DNA from: Mesostigma viride
Taxonomy: Eukaryota; Streptophyta; Mesostigmatophyceae; Mesostigmatales; Mesostigmataceae
Direction of reading: 5' to 3'
Assembly (NCBI GenBank): GCA_009746045.1
Contig: RPFO01000154.1
Location: 4,600,637-4,664,636, forward strand
DNA: 64,000 nt
A program made the position numbers and the translations under genes. Shown here in pieces: positions 1-10,572 of this stretch (position 1 is its first letter; each line of letters begins with the position of its first letter). The notes under the pieces are model-generated. The model had not been told where the DNA came from and did not search any database. It was given only the letters and a program-made list of their open reading frames with translations.

Positions 1-145
1 CGTCCAGCTTGCGGGCCAGGTCGGCGGTGAGGGTCCACGTCTCGGCTCCATACGTGAGAACAGGAAGGACGAGGACCTTGAACAGGTCCTGTTTCTCGAT
101 CTTGCCCAGGGGCTTGCGCCACAGGGCCCGGTACTCCAGGCTCAT
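1..145 (-). pseudogene. LINE reverse transcriptase fragment (thumb region)
   Basis: Read on the minus strand this encodes about 48 residues containing TYGAETWTLT, the conserved block just after the RT palm in L1/RTE-like non-LTR retrotransposons. The same segment recurs at 15830-15975 on the plus strand with near-identical residues, so both belong to one LINE family. It is cut by the window edge on one side. At about 145 it abuts a 3' UTR that lies in the opposite orientation. Confidence 0.75.
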
Positions 146-345
146 ACGCCCGCCCTTGTGGGCAAGCCCCCTCCCCCCAAGCGGAAGGGGCGCTTTGCTG
201 AGTAGTATAAGTAGGGTTTTCTAGATTAGATTAGCTTAGAGTTAGATTAGTTCGGTTTCGCGGCTTTGCCCCCCCCTCCATCCATCCACGGGAATATGTG
301 CTACATGATCTCCCAACGGAGTCATGTTATAATTTAATTTTTAAT
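146..345 (+). repeat. 3' UTR and terminal hairpin of a retroposon
   Basis: This stretch matches the reverse complement of 13546-13730, so it is a dispersed family. In the plus orientation it ends in a hairpin whose nested arms are CATGA/TCATG and CTCC/GGAG around a CAAC loop (304-326), followed by an AT-rich tail. The same hairpin logic ends several other retroposons in this window. Confidence 0.6.
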
Positions 346-1284
346 TTTACGTGTAGAGCGACTAGATGACCGAGACGGTGGGGCCGGAAACAGCTTGCTT
401 GATCAGGGCGTGTGTTTCGAGCCTAACTGGCCGGGAGTATCTAGTGGTAAGCACCATTGCTGCGATCGCTCTCCCACCATTTACGAGGAAATACCCGGCG
501 AAAGTGGAAAACCACTGAAAAGGTCAGTAGCTAGTCAGTCATTACGAATTAGCCATGCCATGATTCCAAAGGTCCAAGAGCTGCACATGGTGCAAAGGCA
601 AACATCCGGAGGACAGCACTTTCAAATGTCCGGCGGGAACCAAAAGCCCGCGTATGCCAGAAAACATCGTGTTGCTGCAGCGACGCGACGATGTGGACAA
701 CGAATCCACTGAGTGCCAAGCTCGGAACGGCCGCAAAGGAGATCTGGCATCACAGGGTTGAGATGTGCGGAGATACTACGCGATCCAGCCGGTCCACGAC
801 CTGTTTGTAGAGCTTGTGCCAAGGGGCAGCACCGAACAAACGTGGGCGACGTTGCAAAAAACACCAGACTTGACGGAGCATAATGTCTCAGTCATAGTCT
901 TTGACCAACAAAGGATGCAAGAGTTCAACAAGAGTCGTGATGAAATCGACACGATAAGAACAAAGACGGGGAAAACGATGCAACTGACTAAGAACGACAG
1001 CATGATCTCCCAACGGAGTCATGTTATAAGTTTTCTTTTTTAAAAAAAGTATATATTGTCGTTGATAATAAATATATTTACGAGCCATATTTACGAGCCA
1101 CGAGCCACGAGCCACGAGGTAGCCATGGCTGACGGCGGAGCTCAGAACTTTCGCGTCTGAGCCCCAAATTCCGTCAGATCACTTGCAACCGATGCATCTT
1201 TTCTAGGCGCATCTGCTACTATAAACGGTTACAGCTGTAACGCAGTATTGTGACCAGCCTGCAGCTATTACGCGAACTGCTATT
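346..1284. other. Unassigned interval between retroposon tails and 5' leader of ORF1
   Basis: No recognisable gene. Short open frames (395-712, 765-1043) resemble nothing I know. A 29-bp sequence containing the CTCC-CAAC-GGAG hairpin occurs exactly at 304-332 and again at 1001-1029, so 333-1000 is bracketed by identical retroposon tails. 1030-1284 is AT-rich and then leads into the ORF1 start. Confidence 0.4.
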
Positions 1285-2652
1285 ATGACGAGCAAACGCA
1301 CAACAACGCAACGCAGCCTAGCGGCTGCGCTCGGCAATGAAAATACGTCTGCAGCTCCGGCTGCAGCTTCGCCCACCGGCCCAGAGGGCAGCGGCGCCAC
1401 TAGCCAAGCTCTAGTGGTCGCCCAGCCCCCTCTCGGGCTCGCCTCGCCAGCAGCGTCGCCTGAACCCAAGCGCAGTCGCCCTGCCCCTGCCGAGCCGATT
1501 TTTGACGAATTTGACGCCAGCCAACCCGGCTTTTTCGACAAGCTCACTGCAGACCGCATCGTGAACTACGTGTTCTGGGGATCCACCGCCTCGCTTATTG
1601 AACTGTGCAAGCAGCTCTTCCATCAGGGTCGTCTCATCAATGCTCAGCAGCAGCATCGCCCATACGAGTACATCTTCACCGCCCCCCGCCCCCGGCTGCA
1701 GATATACGCCCTCTTCTCCCTCCTTGGACGCTCCATCGGGGAGCTCTGGCCCCCCAAGCCCATCACCACCACCTTGACCGAATCCTCCATCCGCGCCCTC
1801 CTTAAGGAAGCTTTCGAGCAGCACGTGACCCCCCTTGCCACAGATGTGGCGGCAATGGGCGGCACGCTGGCTGCTGAGCTCCCCACCATCTCCACCGCCA
1901 CCTCCACCCTCCTCGCCTCCTCCACCGCCACCACCCCCTCCTCCGACGCCATCACCGCCCAGCTCCGCGACATCGACCAGCGTCTTAAGGACAATGCCAT
2001 CGCTATCGAGGTCTTGCAGAACACCGCAGGCCTCACCGCCCAGGTGGTGAAGGACATTGCCGCCAAGCCAGCCCCTGCTGGCCTGGCCGGCGATGCTCCT
2101 CCCATCACGACCTGGGCGGACATGCTTAAGCAGCACACCACCTCCACCACCTCCGCCGTCGCAGCCCAGCTCCAGCGGCAGACGCTTGACCTCCGCGAGG
2201 AGGCCGAGCTTGCCAAGCGCAGCCTCAACGTCATTGTCAAGAATCTCAAGATGGAGGAAGGTGAGAATTCCGAGAAGCTTGCGCGTGCTTTTGAGAGAGA
2301 AATCCTTGATCGCATGGGCCTTACTGGTGAGATCGAGCTGGTCGCCCACCGCCTTCCCCGCGCGCGGGGTAAGGCAGGGCCGCCCCCGCTCCTTCTCACC
2401 TTTAAGACCCCAGCGGACAAGATTTCTTTTCTCAGACGCCGCAAGCGGCTCGAGAAGACTCTCTTCACCCTTGATGACGACTTGACCCTGGCGCAGCAAC
2501 AACGGCGACGGGAGCTATGGCCGACCTACCTCCAGCTCCGGCAGACCAAGGCGGGCCAGCCGGTGTACTGGAAGGGGGCGGCCATCTACGTCGGCCACAA
2601 GCCCTGGCAGGCAACCCCCGCGACCCCAGCGACTCCAGACGCCCCAGCTTAG
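1285..2652 (+). CDS. LINE ORF1-type RNA-binding protein, intact 455 aa
   Basis: This is an uninterrupted frame. The N-terminal ~75 residues are low-complexity Ala/Pro/Ser. A Thr/Ala-rich helical stretch predicted to be coiled-coil-like spans about residues 175-320. A C-terminal module (about 315-440) has the order NVIVKNLK, a basic helix, LVAHRLPRARGK, LLLTFKTPADK, then FTLDDDLTLAQQQRR. That is the arrangement of the RRM-like domain plus C-terminal domain of LINE ORF1 proteins, which bind element RNA and act as nucleic-acid chaperones. The ATG at 1285 is the first in frame. Degenerate paralogues lie at 3126-3457, about 11010-11410 and 12330-13115. No ORF2 follows; a 3' UTR with hairpin tail comes directly after, so this is either an ORF1-only derivative or an element that lost ORF2. 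The family assignment rests on motif order, not on a search. Confidence 0.75.
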   Translation: MTSKRTTTQRSLAAALGNENTSAAPAAASPTGPEGSGATSQALVVAQPPLGLASPAASPEPKRSRPAPAEPIFDEFDASQPGFFDKLTADRIVNYVFWGSTASLIELCKQLFHQGRLINAQQQHRPYEYIFTAPRPRLQIYALFSLLGRSIGELWPPKPITTTLTESSIRALLKEAFEQHVTPLATDVAAMGGTLAAELPTISTATSTLLASSTATTPSSDAITAQLRDIDQRLKDNAIAIEVLQNTAGLTAQVVKDIAAKPAPAGLAGDAPPITTWADMLKQHTTSTTSAVAAQLQRQTLDLREEAELAKRSLNVIVKNLKMEEGENSEKLARAFEREILDRMGLTGEIELVAHRLPRARGKAGPPPLLLTFKTPADKISFLRRRKRLEKTLFTLDDDLTLAQQQRRRELWPTYLQLRQTKAGQPVYWKGAAIYVGHKPWQATPATPATPDAPA

Positions 2653-3125
2653 GGGAATACAGCAGTAGTAGTGTAAAATAGATAGACCGTGGCCATGTAC
2701 ATGTACGCCTCCTAGAGGCACTATCCCAGCTATAAGCCACGCGCTTTACTTAATCATGTACATGTGTGCCCATGATGAGCCACACTCCAGATGATGCCTA
2801 GCTTTATTTAGTTATGCTGTGCCCATGCAGAGAGTTGCTCTCTGCTGAGATGCCACGCTCTAGTTTTGTATAGCCATGATGATCTTCCCCCTCACAGGCA
2901 TGCTCCCCCCCTTACCCGGGCATAGCGTGATAGACCATGAGGGTGCAGGTGCCCTGGTGCACCTAGAGCAGGGGTCCTTTACATCCCCACCCTTGCAGGA
3001 AGTAGCTTAGGATGTATGATAGGCCATATGCCCCCTCTCAAGGGCTATGTGCTACATATACTCCCAACGGAGTTATGTTATAATTCAATTCAATTCAATT
3101 CAATAATAAATATTGTCGTTGATAA
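2653..3125 (+). repeat. 3' UTR and tail of the ORF1 element
   Basis: A non-coding, C/T-rich 3' region runs directly from the ORF1 stop. Near 3055-3085 it ends in the hairpin core CTCCCAACGGAG, followed by repeats of TTCAA and an AATAAATATTG stretch. The same AATAAATATTGTCGTTGATAA-like sequence occurs near 1055-1075, marking element boundaries. Confidence 0.55.
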
Positions 3126-3457
3126 TTAACGTCTTGGGCCTGGTAGGTGAGGTAGAACTGCGCGGGCGCCACCGCCTTCCCCACTCACGGGACAAGGCGG
3201 CTCCCCCACCAGTCCTACTCACCTTCCCCTCCCCAGATCGACAAGCAGCTGTTCCTTTCGAGATCCTTGCAAGAGTTGCATGACCTCACCTGGACGCTGG
3301 ACGACGACCTGACCCCCGCTCGATCAGCAGCAGTGACGCGACCTGTGGCCTGAATACCTCCGCCACAAGCAGGACCCCCAGAAGCCCAAGGTGTACCCGG
3401 CGGGTCGGGAACCTGATTATCAACCACAAGATGTGGACGCCCACTGCGGGCTAGAAT
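3126..3457 (+). pseudogene. Decayed LINE ORF1 C-terminus
   Basis: The translation changes frame but keeps GLVGEVELRG, then PPPVLLTFPSPD, then TWTLDDDLTPA. These align in order with GLTGEIEL, PPLLLTFKTPAD and LFTLDDDLTLA of the intact ORF1 at 1285-2652. Stops and frameshifts interrupt it. It is nearly the same subfamily as the copy at 12770-13115. It continues into a 3' UTR that later insertions have split (4007-4205 and 10573-10905). Confidence 0.75.
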
Positions 3458-4006
3458 AATTAATTAATTAATATTAAACACGTGCTCCCGTTGGGGAGTC
3501 ACGGAGCACCCGGAAGTGCTTGTGTGTGCACAAGAATTAATTAATTAATTAATTAATTAAACTCGTGCTCCCGTTGGGGAGTCACGGAGCACTGAAGTGC
3601 TTTTAATCCCTGTGTGTGCACTACAGGAGAAAGGGCAGAGACCCCCATGCAGTCTCCTTCATGCCAAAGGCATGCCACAGCTGCAATCGGGCGCGCTAGC
3701 TAAAAGGACAGGCTAACGATCCGGCAATCTGTGGGTGCAATAAGACCCATGTAAGCATGGCATAACAAGTATAGCGTGGGCAAGTAATCTGACCATAGCA
3801 CGGTTGTCTCTTTGATAGCACGGGCGTGGCATGGCTTTACTAGGACTAGGCTAAGGCTATGGCTGGTTGTGTACCGTGCGTTGGCGGCACGTGACTAGGT
3901 ATGTTGGCACAGCTAGCTGGGCAAACATTCTAGGCATGGCTGCCTTAGCGGCAGTGACTCCAATTAATGGTTACAATTGCTAGGGCTATTGCTATTCTGC
4001 ACAAGA
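3458..4006 (-). mobile_element. Nested antisense retroposon tails with target duplications
   Basis: Two minus-orientation 3' tails are inserted into the plus-strand 3' UTR. The first (about 3458-3533) is only an (AATT)n tail plus hairpin. The second (about 3538-3996) carries about 460 bp of 3' UTR and is flanked by GCACAAGAAT at 3528-3537 and 3997-4006, a target-site duplication. Because the inserted UTR is homologous to the host UTR, 3922-3996 and 4007-4070 form an inverted repeat. Confidence 0.6.
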
Positions 4007-4205
4007 ATAGCCCTTGTAATGATTGGTAGTTACTGCCGCCAAGGCAGCCATGCCTAGAATGTTTGCCCGTAGCCGTGCCACCATACGTACTAACAGATTT
4101 AACGGCATGCAGGCTCGAGCTATATACCATGGTCCGGATTCTCCCGATATCTGGCCTGCGCTGGTTGTCTCCTTGATATCTAGTCACGTGCACCGCTGCA
4201 TATAT
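4007..4205 (+). repeat. 3' UTR segment interrupted by insertions
   Basis: Matches 13110-13220, the UTR downstream of another ORF1 remnant. It is broken by about 100 bp of unrelated sequence near 4087-4180, and then at a TA run near 4200 by the stack of LINE copies. The UTR resumes at 10573. Confidence 0.55.
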
Positions 4206-4210
4206 ATACT

Positions 4211-4806
4211 TCCGAGGATGCGGATGGCGCTGCCTTCTATTCCCCCAACCACCGGCCTGACATCGTGGTGCTGGACTTTGAGGGGGGTGGCCGGCATCTG
4301 CTTATTGACGTTTCGGTGGCGCGGCCCTTGGCTCTTAGCCACGTGGCTGGGGCCTCCCTCACGGCAGGTTACACGGCGGACCGGGCGGAGCGGGCCAAGC
4401 TCCTGGCCTACGGCGACGTCGGGCACCATCGTGTGGTGCCCTTTGTCCTGGAGGAGTTTGGGGCCATGGGGCCCCTGACCTCCGCCTTCTTCAAGGAGTG
4501 TTGCCGGCTCCGGGAGGACCGGCTGGACCTGGAGGGCCAGCGGGCCCCATGGTCGGCGCGGACCTGGACGTCATATTGGCGTCAGCGCTTGTCGGTGGCG
4601 CTGACTCGGGCCATGGCTGACATCATGCTCCGCCGTACGCGGGCTGATTTTGCGGTGCAGCAGGGCTATTAGGTTCCTCCCGTTAGGCGTTTCAATTGGT
4701 CTTATCGTAGTATAGAGCTTTGACATGGCTCTGTATATAGGTTTATAGCTGGGCGTTTGCTTTGGTTTGAGTGATTTCACTCTGCTGTAAGTAATTATAT
4801 TTTTAA
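4211..4806 (+). pseudogene. 5'-truncated REL-type LINE, copy A
   Basis: Encodes only the C-terminal part of the protein in 7559-9207, starting just before the catalytic RPDIVVLD segment of the restriction-like endonuclease and running to the same terminal QQGY. The 3' UTR ends in GTAATTATATTTTTA. It is joined tail to tail with copy B. Too short to be functional. Confidence 0.85.
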
Positions 4807-5794
4807 TATATATTAAAAATATAATTACTTACAGCAGAGTGAAATCACTCAAACCAAAGCAAACGCCCAGCTATAAACCTATATACAGAGCCATGTCAAA
4901 GCTCTATACTACGATAAGACCAATGGAAACGCCTAACGGGAGGAACCTAATAGCCCTGCTGCACCGCAAAATCAGCCCGCGTACGGCGGAGCATGATGTC
5001 CGCCATGGCCCGAGTCAGCGCCACCGACAAGCGCTGACGCCAATATGACGTCCAGGTCCGCGCCGACCATGGGGCCCGCTGGCCCTCCAGGTCCAGCCGG
5101 TCCTCCCGGAGCCGGCAACACTCCTTGAAGAAGGCGGAGGTCAGGGGCCCCATGGCCCCAAACTCCTCCAGGACAAAGGGCACCACACGATGGTGCCCGA
5201 CGTCGCCGTAGGCCAGGAGCTTGGCCCGCTCCGCCCGGTCCGCCGTGTAACCTGCCGTGAGGGAGGCCCCAGCCACGTGGCTAAGAGCCAAGGGCCGCGC
5301 CACCGAAACGTCAATAAGCAGATGCCGGCCACCCCCCTCAAAGTCCAGCACCACGATGTCAGGCCGGTGGTTGGGGAATAGAAGGCAGCGCCATCCGCAT
5401 CCTCGGACCGGATGTTCGCGTGGGGGAAAACCGACCGAATCATGGCGAGCACCACCGTCAGGAGGACAGTGTGCAAATACAAATACCAATTCTGATTCTG
5501 TTGGCCCCCCATGCAGGCAAGGTAGTGAGTCCCCGTGGGATCCAGCGGCTGCCCACAGCTACCACAAGGCCGCCCGGCCGGAACAAGAGGCTGCGGGGCA
5601 AATAGCTGGTGCCGGAGCGCCACCGAGTAGTGGCTGGGAGCCAAGGCGAATGGGGGGGCCATGGGAAGAGCACGAAGGTACGCCGAGCCCACACTCCGCA
5701 AGGAAAGCGAGAACAGCCACGCACGTCCCTGGGCGTTGAGGTCCGCGAAAAGAGCAATCCAATCAGCCGTGTGCAGAATACCCGCGTAGGTTTT
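4807..5794 (-). pseudogene. 5'-truncated REL-type LINE, copy B
   Basis: On the minus strand it matches 8360-9340 and carries the CCHC finger plus the endonuclease domain. One C is missing from the five-C run near 5380, compared with copies A, C and the 7559-9340 copy. The frame therefore shifts between the finger and the endonuclease. Its 5' end is flanked by TTTTTAATATATATA. Confidence 0.85.
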
Positions 5795-5837
5795 TAATAT
5801 ATATACTTATAATGTATATACATACGTATATGTACGT

Positions 5838-6656
5838 ATATGCTCCGCGGCACCAGCTATTTGCCCCGCAGCCTCTTGTTCCGGCCGGGCGGCCTTGTGG
5901 TAGCTGTGGGCAGCCGCTGGATCCCACGGGGACTCACTACCTTTCCTGCATGGGGGGCCAACAGTCTGAATCAGAATTGGTATTTGTATTTGCACACTGT
6001 CCTCCTGACGGTGGTGCTCGCCATGATTCGGTCGGTTTTCCCCCACGCGAACATCCGGTCCGAGGATGCGGATGGCGCTGCCTTCTATTCCCCCAACCAC
6101 CGGCCTGACATCGTGGTGCTGGACTTTGAGGGGGGTGGCCGGCATCTGCTTATCGACGTTTCGGTGGCGCGGCCCTTGGCTCTTAGCCACGTGGCTGGGG
6201 CCTCCCTCACGGCAGGTTACACGGCGGACCGGGCGGAGCGGGCCAAGCTCCTGGCCTACGGCGACGTCGGGCACCATCGTGTGGTGCCCTTTGTCCTGGA
6301 GGAGTTTGGGGCCATGGGGCCCCTGACCTCCGCCTTCTTCAAGGAGTGTTGCCGGCTCCGGGAGGACCGGCTGGACCTGGAGGGCCAGCGGGCCTCATGG
6401 TCGGCGCGGACCTGGACGTCATATTGGCGTCAGCGCTTGTCGGTGGCGCTGACTCGGGCCATGGCTGACATGATTCATGCTCCGCCGTACGCGGGCTGAT
6501 TTTGCGGTGCAGCAGGGCTATTCGGTTCCTCCCGTTAGGCGTTTCCATTGGTCTTATCGTAGTATAGAGATTTGACATGGCTCTGTATAGAGGTTTATAG
6601 CTGGGCGTTTGCTTTGGTTTGAGTGATTTCACTCTGCTGTAAGTAATTATATTATT
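5838..6656 (+). pseudogene. 5'-truncated REL-type LINE, copy C
   Basis: Starts inside the region encoding HQLFAPQPLVPAGRP and keeps the CCHC finger and PD-D endonuclease motif. It has a 4-nt insertion near 5961-5970 (AACAGTCTGAATC against AACAGAATC) and another near 6470, which breaks the C-terminus. It lies in a TA-rich target at 5795-5837. Confidence 0.85.
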
Positions 6657-7543
6657 AACCCTTAGTTAACCCTTAACCCCTAAATGGTCTGGCTGCCGAT
6701 TTTCCGCCTAAAACTGAGTTACAGCCGACACGTCGGCCCCTTCTCGGGGGACCAAATGCCGCGAAAACTATTGAGAATTAGGAAACGTTTAGCTGAGAAG
6801 ATCGAAAGTTTATAATTTTCCTCACAGCATGGTACTAGGGTTTGCATACTTCTGACAAAGTTATAGAGGTGTTCTGGCCGGTCAAAGTACAAGGGGTCAG
6901 GGTACTTTTTCACGTACAACGTGCATTCCGGAAAACGACGACCTGGCCATGGCGGCTTGCGCCCACGCATGGCATTTACGTTTTCGTTAGAATTTTCTGA
7001 CCAAACTCAGGAAATTGATTTTATACGTCCTAAAGATGATACAGGCCAATTTTTGGTTCGCGGGAATGCCATTTGATAGGTGTCGGCAGCGTTCTTGCTG
7101 GAAAAACCTGCGATCAGGCCGGACGATAGAAACGTTGACAGCAATACCTTTCCGGAGTATTTTAAAGGATATATTGGTTTCTTTGTACTTTTTATGATAC
7201 ATATTAGTCGTAAACGTGCAAGGGTGGCCAGAAATCGCCGAATCCAGCGACCATGCTGCACAACTTTGGTGTGCCGAAATGCGCCATTTTGCGGCCACCG
7301 CCTGGGCCAAGGTAACGCCATCGATGCCTGGTAAAGCTGAGTTATCGTTTTCCTATCGATGTTTGATGTTTATATATACGTTCTAGCTTGTGTAGCACAT
7401 TCTTTTTGCATTATTCATGCTCTTTCTTGACCCTGGCCTGGCCCCTTTCTAAAACACCCTTCTTAGATGCTTCCCTCAGTCAGTTGACCTGCCACAGTGT
7501 GATGGTGAAAAGTTTTAGAGGCTGTATGGGTTTGAATACCTCC

Positions 7544-9355
7544 ATATATGTTTGTTATCGGATGATATCTACCTTCTGGGCCCTGTGCCGGACACCACCG
7601 CGGCTCTGCTGGCACTGCAGACCGCGGTGGCCGACATCAACCTCCAGTTGACCCTTGCCAAGTGCGCGGTGTACTCGCCCCAAGGTGATTGCTCCGGCTT
7701 TCCGCCCCAGCTCTTGGGCCGGGACGAGCGCCTCCATGGGTTGGATGTCCTCGGCGTTCCGGTTGGCGACCCCGCGTTTGTCATCGATGCTCTGCGGGCC
7801 GCCCTCGAGGCACGCACTGAGGTACTGCCCTTGATTGCGCGCCTTCATGACTCGCAGACCAAGGGTCTGCTTCTGTGGTTTTGCGCTCACCCTCGCGTCG
7901 TTCACTGGCTCAGGGGCGCTCTTCCGTCTCAGGTCCGGCTGGCCGCCGAGGGCCACGACGAACGCATCCAGTCGGCCTTGGCGCAGCTGGTCCCGGGCCC
8001 CGACCTCCCGCCACATGCTATTCGCATTGCCTCCCTGCCTGCACGGATGGGTGGCTGCGGTCTGACTCGTGCCGCCCGGCTGGCCCCAGCAGCATTTTTG
8101 GGCTCCGTCGCTCAGTCGTGGGCGGAAAGCTGCCGGCTCCTGCCCCTTTTGGCAACGGCAGCGCCTGACCTCCTGGACCCCAGCAGCCCTTTGCCCTTCG
8201 TCACCGCCATCCAGGAGGCCTATGCTGAGATCCAGCAGGCCTGTTCTCCCGTCCGTGCCGCTCAGGCGGTACAGCGCCACCTCCCTCGCGGCACTCCCTC
8301 GGTCGCCTCCGTTCAATCTCCCGCCGCATTCCCTGCTCGCGTCATCGATAAACACCAGAAAACCTACGCGGGTATTCTGCACACGGCTGATTGGATTGCT
8401 CTTTTCGCGGACCTCAACGCCCAGGGACGTGCGTGGCTGTTCTCGCTTTCCTTGCGGAGTGTGGGCTCGGCGTACCTTCGTGCTCTTCCCATGGCCCCCC
8501 CATTCGCCTTGGCTCCCAGCCACTACTCGGTGGCGCTCCGGCACCAGCTATTTGCCCCGCAGCCTCTTGTTCCGGCCGGGCGGCCTTGTGGTAGCTGTGG
8601 GCAGCCGCTGGATCCCACGGGGACTCACTACCTTGCCTGCATGGGGGGCCAACAGAATCAGAATTGGTATTTGTATTTGCACACTGTCCTCCTGACGGTG
8701 GTGCTCGCCATGATTCGGTCGGTTTTCCCCCACGCGAACATCCGGTCCGAGGATGCGGATGGCGCTGCCTTCTATTCCCCCAACCACCGGCCTGACATCG
8801 TGGTGCTGGACTTTGAGGGGGGTGGCCGGCATCTGCTTATTGACGTTTCGGTGGCGCGGCCCTTGGCTCTTAGCCACGTGGCTGGGGCCTCCCTCACGGC
8901 AGGTTACACGGCGGACCGGGCGGAGCGGGCCAAGCTCCTGGCCTACGGCGACGTCGGGCACCATCGTGTGGTGCCCTTTGTCCTGGAGGAGTTTGGGGCC
9001 ATGGGGCCCCTGACCTCCGCCTTCTTCAAGGAGTGTTGCCGGCTCCGGGAGGATCGGCTGGACCTGGAGGGCCAGCGGGCCCCATGGTCGGCGCGGACCT
9101 GGACGTCATATTGGCGTCAGCGCTTGTCGGTGGCGCTGACTCGGGCCATGGCTGACATCATGCTCCGCCGTACGCGGGCTGATTTTGCGGTGCAGCAGGG
9201 CTATTAGGTTCCTCCCGTTAGGCGTTTCCATTGGTCTTATCGTAGTATAGAGCTTTGACATGGCTCTGTATATAGGTTTATAGCTGGGCGTTTGCTTTGG
9301 TTTGAGTGATTTCACTCTGCTGTAAGTAATTATATTTTTAATATATGTTTGTTAT
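7544..9355 (+). mobile_element. REL-type LINE insertion with 15-bp target duplication
   Basis: ATATATGTTTGTTAT occurs at 7544-7558 and 9341-9355 around a 1782-bp insert (7559-9340). The uninterrupted element at 21468-23164 shows this sequence once (reverse complement near 22280), which proves the insertion. The LINE 3' end is GTAATTATATTTTTA. The 5' end is a truncation inside the RT gene. Confidence 0.92.
7559..9207 (+). pseudogene. LINE ORF2 C-terminal half: RT end, CCHC finger, restriction-like endonuclease
   Basis: The frame is open for about 549 codons but lacks a true start: it begins at the two Asp codons of the RT catalytic (Y/A)DD box, with everything upstream lost. Downstream order: connection region with LPARMGGCGL (about residue 162), CCHC finger C346-x2-C349-x9-H359-x3-C363, then a PD-(D/E)xK-like nuclease with R413-P-D415 and D431. 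This combination is known from LINEs that nick their target with a restriction-like endonuclease. The C-terminus ends QQGY. No stops interrupt it, so the insertion looks recent, but an RT without fingers and palm cannot be active. Four further truncated copies (A-D) lie nearby. Confidence 0.85.
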
Positions 9356-10176
9356 ACATTTCCCACACACATATTGCATGAGTGTGAGGCAGTTGGCTGG
9401 TCTCTGTGGCATCATCAAGCATGTAACCGGTGAGTAGAAGCTTCCCATTGTCAGCATGTGCCACCAGGTGTGCTGGCCATCACCTGGCAAGCTATAGCAG
9501 CTTAGGCCTAGTTTATCCTTGCTAGGGCAAGCTGAAATAGGCTTCAAATCACTAGTTTGTTGGTGGCTGCCTCCTAGAATGCATGCCTTGCGTAGGGTAT
9601 CCGTCCCACGTTACCTACGTGCATGGACAAGGTGGCACCAGCACATAGGTGCCATGTAAGGGCAGTGTGATGATGCAGTTATGTTTCCCCATCATTGTGG
9701 AAGGGAAATGTATTGTGTGGCATGGTTGGGGGCCATATTCGTAGGTATTAGTAGGTAGTATGCCCACTCCTACCCCCTTGGTTGCTTTTTACCAACGGTA
9801 CCCCTATGGGCTGTACTGGGTGTAACTGCTGGTATACCCACCCAAATGATGACCCCAATGGCTCAAACTGTTCAGCAACTAATTGTTTATCATCCCTGAA
9901 GTGGTAGGTGCCTAGCTCTTACAACATAATTCAAAATGCACATTCTACCAAAAATGAAAACGCTCGTCTTGACCCCCCTGACTTTGACGGCAGTTATACA
10001 TGGCCTACCCTGCATATATGTAAGGTTGTGATATACCAACCCGAAGGGCAACTCATGGACATGCTTGGCCCCCAAGGACAGCCATTGGATATGGGTGGGT
10101 TGGATGGCATCTGGTTTGCAAAATTGTGAAGTTACAGCCGATGCATCGGCAGTATTTCTGCCCATTTAGGGGTTAA

Positions 10177-10572
10177 TATATACGTAATTATATTTTTAAT
10201 ATATATTCATTGACTTAATGATAGATTACGGAAGTGAGATAGGCATGCAACATAAGGAAAAACCCGATAACTGGGAGAATAACCCTGAAGAAATTAATAG
10301 TAATCTGACACAGACATCCAACTGGATCACGCCAGCTGCACAATTAAGGTACAACTAACTATACATCACAAAACTACACGCAGCAACAGCGCTGCCGGCC
10401 CACCATGCAGGCCTGGAAGGGATCTAGACCGCATGGGTCGCGACAAAGTCGGCCCGGGTGCGGCGGAATAACACATCAGCCACGGTGCGAGTGAGGGCGA
10501 GTGACAGGCGCTGCCGCCAATACGAGGACCACGTGCGGGCCGACCACGGGGCGGTCTGACCCTCGAGACGTT
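10177..10572 (-). pseudogene. 5'-truncated REL-type LINE, copy D (diverged subfamily)
   Basis: On the minus strand it encodes LEGQTAPWSARTW followed by SYWRQRLSLALTRTVADV, matching the last ~50 residues of the REL-type LINE protein with several substitutions and a different C-terminus. It lies between TTAATATATACGTA-like sequences at 10173-10187 and about 10571-10587, probably its target duplication. Confidence 0.75.

Larger units (their letters stand above)
6673..10176. mobile_element. TTAA-flanked DNA transposon, copy 1, split by a LINE
   Basis: The ends read TTAACCCCTAAATGG at 6673 and its complement ending at 10176. Minus the LINE and its duplicated target (7559-9355), it is about 1.7 kb and is the reverse complement of the uninterrupted copy at 21468-23164. 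The TTAA target and C-rich inverted termini are the hallmarks of piggyBac-like elements. No transposase is recognisable, so it is probably non-autonomous. The frame at 6719-6970 (minus) is conserved with 22867-23157, but I cannot name it. Confidence 0.7.

Noticed and set aside
7555-8544. Minus-strand 329-codon frame
   Set aside because: Shadow of the GC-rich LINE frame on the plus strand.
6673-10176. piggyBac transposase in the TTAA element
   Set aside because: No DDD catalytic pattern or cysteine-rich C-terminus could be found in any frame; only target and termini support the class.
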